The notes below the pieces were generated by a model. The model saw only the letters and a list, made by a program, of their open reading frames with translations. It ran no database searches and had not been told where the DNA came from. A program made the position numbers and the translations under genes. Shown here one piece after another: positions 61,644 to 64,000 of a stretch of 64,000 nt of DNA. The DNA is from Lepeophtheirus salmonis. Taxonomy: Eukaryota > Arthropoda > Copepoda > Siphonostomatoida > Caligidae. The stretch's first letter is position 1. Each line of letters opens with the position of its first letter. Location: NCBI RefSeq assembly GCF_016086655.4, contig NC_052142.2:4096422-4160421 (forward strand). Direction: 5' to 3'.

Positions 61644-62615
61644 TATGTTTCCCTACAAACAAAAATACACTGTTCCTGCATCTACTAGTTTGATATAACA
61701 TTCTATGTTTGTAATAATATTGAATTTTGTCAAATATGTGTAAGTACTGTCATGTTTTGTATTTTTTTATTTTTGTATGTTTAAACAAAATTAGATTGTT
61801 GTGTCTTGTATCGGAAAATAAAATAAAAATTTTTAATCAACCTATAATTTCAAAACCTCATGTGATAACCAACAACTAGTGACGCATTGAAATCAGCAGC
61901 CAATATGCAAATAAAATCACAAAAAACAAAAATAAGTTATTATTTTTCTCTCGTAAATTAAAGATTTTTACTACGTGTTGTAGTATTTTTTTATCACTTC
62001 GTTATCAAAAAAATTAGTGTGATAGGAAAAAGTAATGAAAGATTTGTAATCAACAGCCAAAATGGAGTTAGATTCACTTTAAAACCCCCATGCAAGAAAA
62101 ATTGTGTTCCCCAGTTTTATTGCTATTTAATATTCCATTAAAATTCAAAAGTTGGTTGGATTTTAAGAAAGGGAGAACTCAATTAATCTACAAATGCATC
62201 TACCTCTAATGTTTACACAAAGTTATTGTTTATAACTTTTTGTAACTCCAACAGTCCCAAACAGACTCTCATCCCAAAAGAGTACTCTATTATATTTCCA
62301 AATAGCTCTTTAATTTTCTCTGCCAATAAATCAGGACATATTCTTAATCTTTTCAAATTGAAAAAATGGAACTACCTCAAAACTGTGTCTATCCTTAGTC
62401 CACCTACACCCATTTACGATATAGTGCGTCCATAAAGCTCCGAATAATGAAAGAGCAGGATTGGCTAAATATCAACTCTTCTCATAATTTGTAAATTTGT
62501 TCACAAATACTATTTGAGAAAGAAATAAAACATTTGATTACATTGTGTATATAGTTTTGTTTTCGTTTCTGTTCTAGGCATGTGATGCACAAGTAGAAAC
62601 TTCAACTCCGAAAAA
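61644..62615. other. Duplication copy 2, segment between the two coding remnants
   Basis: Matches 41771-42742 with one substitution noticed (62285). No motif recognised. Confidence 0.5.
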
Positions 62616-62634
62616 TGAAGCTGAGCTTACATAT

Positions 62635-63103
62635 CTAATATCTTTGCATTTTTTTATTATTTATAATTCTCGAGATGCTAATTGTTATGTCTGATATCTT
62701 TATAAATTTTTGAATAATGTCAAAAGCAGTTTCAAAAGATTGAAGCAATTTGTCTATGGATTTTGTCGTAAAAATTGTGAGATCATCTGGAGACAATAAC
62801 TCCTTTATTTTGTCTGAGTTAATGGTGTCCCAAAGAGCATGGATGGCTATAATACAAAATAACAGGGAAAGTAAATCTCCTAACCTTGTCCTTGGAGTAT
62901 GGGAAACCTGACCGTATAATCTAACAATTATATTTTTGATGAATAACTGTGCTGTACCGTAGACACCATTTCCACAAGCCCATGGAAACCCCATCCCTTT
63001 TAATTTGCTTCATGATATACTTACGGCTTATCGAGTTGAAAGCTTTTTCAAAATCTAAGGGCAGTGTAGTGTAGCCCTAGATGGCATCAAGTATTCGATG
63101 GTG
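62635..63103 (-). pseudogene. LINE reverse transcriptase fragment inside duplication copy 2
   Basis: Identical in the coding part to the fragment at 42762-43230: the LDFEKAFNS motif near 63030, then the LGDLLSLLF box and SPDDLTIF. It was clearly carried along with the duplicated unit rather than inserted independently. Confidence 0.8.
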
Positions 63104-64000
63104 TACTGGATGGAACGTGAGATATATTGCCAACAAATATGTTTTCACGAACCCTTTCTGCTCTTCAGGAATGAGGAGAGAGAGAAACCTCACAGAAACA
63201 TGCTCTATAATCAAAGTTCAGTTCGTATATCGCATATAATGTACTTTTCCCAAGAAAGTATAAATCAACCAATTCAAAGTTTCTGTACTTTTTTTTTTCT
63301 ACATCAATTGCATGTCTTATGCCTATTAGAACTATTTCCTGGGTCGATTTCGAAGGTTATGGATAATAATTTATGTGCAGGATACCTAGTTTGTGAATAA
63401 CTATCACCCCTGTATCGTAGTATAGGCAGTCACTCTCTCTTGGAGATTAGTGATCCTTAGTGTTTCCTTTGAGTCTGGAAAATTCCCAGTCATCTGACTT
63501 AAAAAGTTCGGGACGATCAATCAACTTTGAATCTTTGTGTTTCTTTTCTGATAATCTATATCGTTCCTTATGAACTCACATTCAATCTCTAAAAGTGACT
63601 CTCCTTTCTGCTTTGATGAATCACTTTCATATATACAGACAACTTTGTCTTAAACTTCCACAGAAGGTGTTTTTGTGAAAGTTGTGCAGAGAGGGGTTAT
63701 GATTAGATGAGAGAAGTGACTACCAATCACATTAAAACATCTACTCCTAGATAAAATAATACTTATATGAGTTGTACTCTAGATCTCTCGATAATTCATT
63801 TCATAATGTTGACGAAGCAAACGCATGTCACGAGGTTGCGTGTCCAGTTATATCAGGATAAATGCATAAAAATTAAAAAAGTACGTAGAATTTATTATAT
63901 TTTCCTCACCGGAGCTCTCCTTGAACAATCGAACACGGATTGTACACAGGTAAGCCTGTCACGATAAACCGAACACTAAGTTAATATAGTGGTTGAATCT

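Larger units (their letters stand above)
60051..64000. repeat. 4-kb near-identical duplication, copy 2 (cut by the window end)
   Basis: This is the partner of 40178-44125, in the same orientation, lying about 19.9 kb further on and outside the host gene. The differences I noticed are t at 61524 (c at 41651), c at 62285 (t at 42412), two extra T near 63292, and t at 63742 (c at 43867). The near-identity over almost 4 kb shows either a very recent copying event or an assembly duplication. The right border is beyond the window. Confidence 0.97.

Overview
This is eukaryotic nuclear DNA: very AT-rich, with spliced exons, large introns and decayed transposons, and no operons. The host gene and the transposon mix (maT-like Tc1/mariner, Merlin, hAT, Helitron, Ty3/Gypsy, LINEs) suggest an arthropod, possibly a crustacean such as a copepod. 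The species is an inference, not something the sequence proves.

One host gene runs left to right across most of the window. It is the 3' part of a high-affinity choline transporter (CHT1/SLC5A7 family). Its four visible coding exons are 1-120, 16778-17229, 37357-37629 and 56099-56486. Their phases match perfectly (120+452+273+388 = 1233 nt, 410 residues plus stop), and the introns are 16.7, 20.1 and 18.5 kb. The N-terminal exons lie before base 1. The C-terminal tail has a probable one-base frame problem at an A-run (56430-56436). The last stop of the alternative frame is at 56630, followed by an AATAAA at 56755.

Intron 1 (121-16777) holds a Merlin element with clear inverted ends (2843-3460), a 98-bp tandem pair, an antisense LINE endonuclease fragment (about 10.3-10.6 kb) and an old interspersed repeat. 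Intron 2 (17230-37356) holds a structurally whole but dead Ty3/Gypsy element with both LTRs (17724-21668). It also holds a decayed duplicate of the preceding choline-transporter exon (about 22450-22890), an antisense hAT remnant, and a second Gypsy-type pol remnant followed by a gag remnant. Intron 3 (37630-56098) holds a maT-like mariner (about 38718-39888), the first copy of a 4-kb near-identical duplication (40178 to at least 44125), and a Helitron helicase tail with a 3' hairpin (about 44255-44990). It also holds two antisense LINE reverse-transcriptase remnants and a Gypsy integrase fragment followed by an OTU-type cysteine-protease domain (about 49.9-51.5 kb).

Downstream of the host gene are a second decayed mariner (57.17-58.2 kb) and the second copy of the 4-kb duplication (60051 to the window end). 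The two copies share the same disabling mutations, so the unit was copied after its transposase-like gene was already dead. No tRNA or rRNA gene, CRISPR array or bacterial-type feature was seen. Every transposon coding region appears broken; the host transporter is the only gene likely to be functional.
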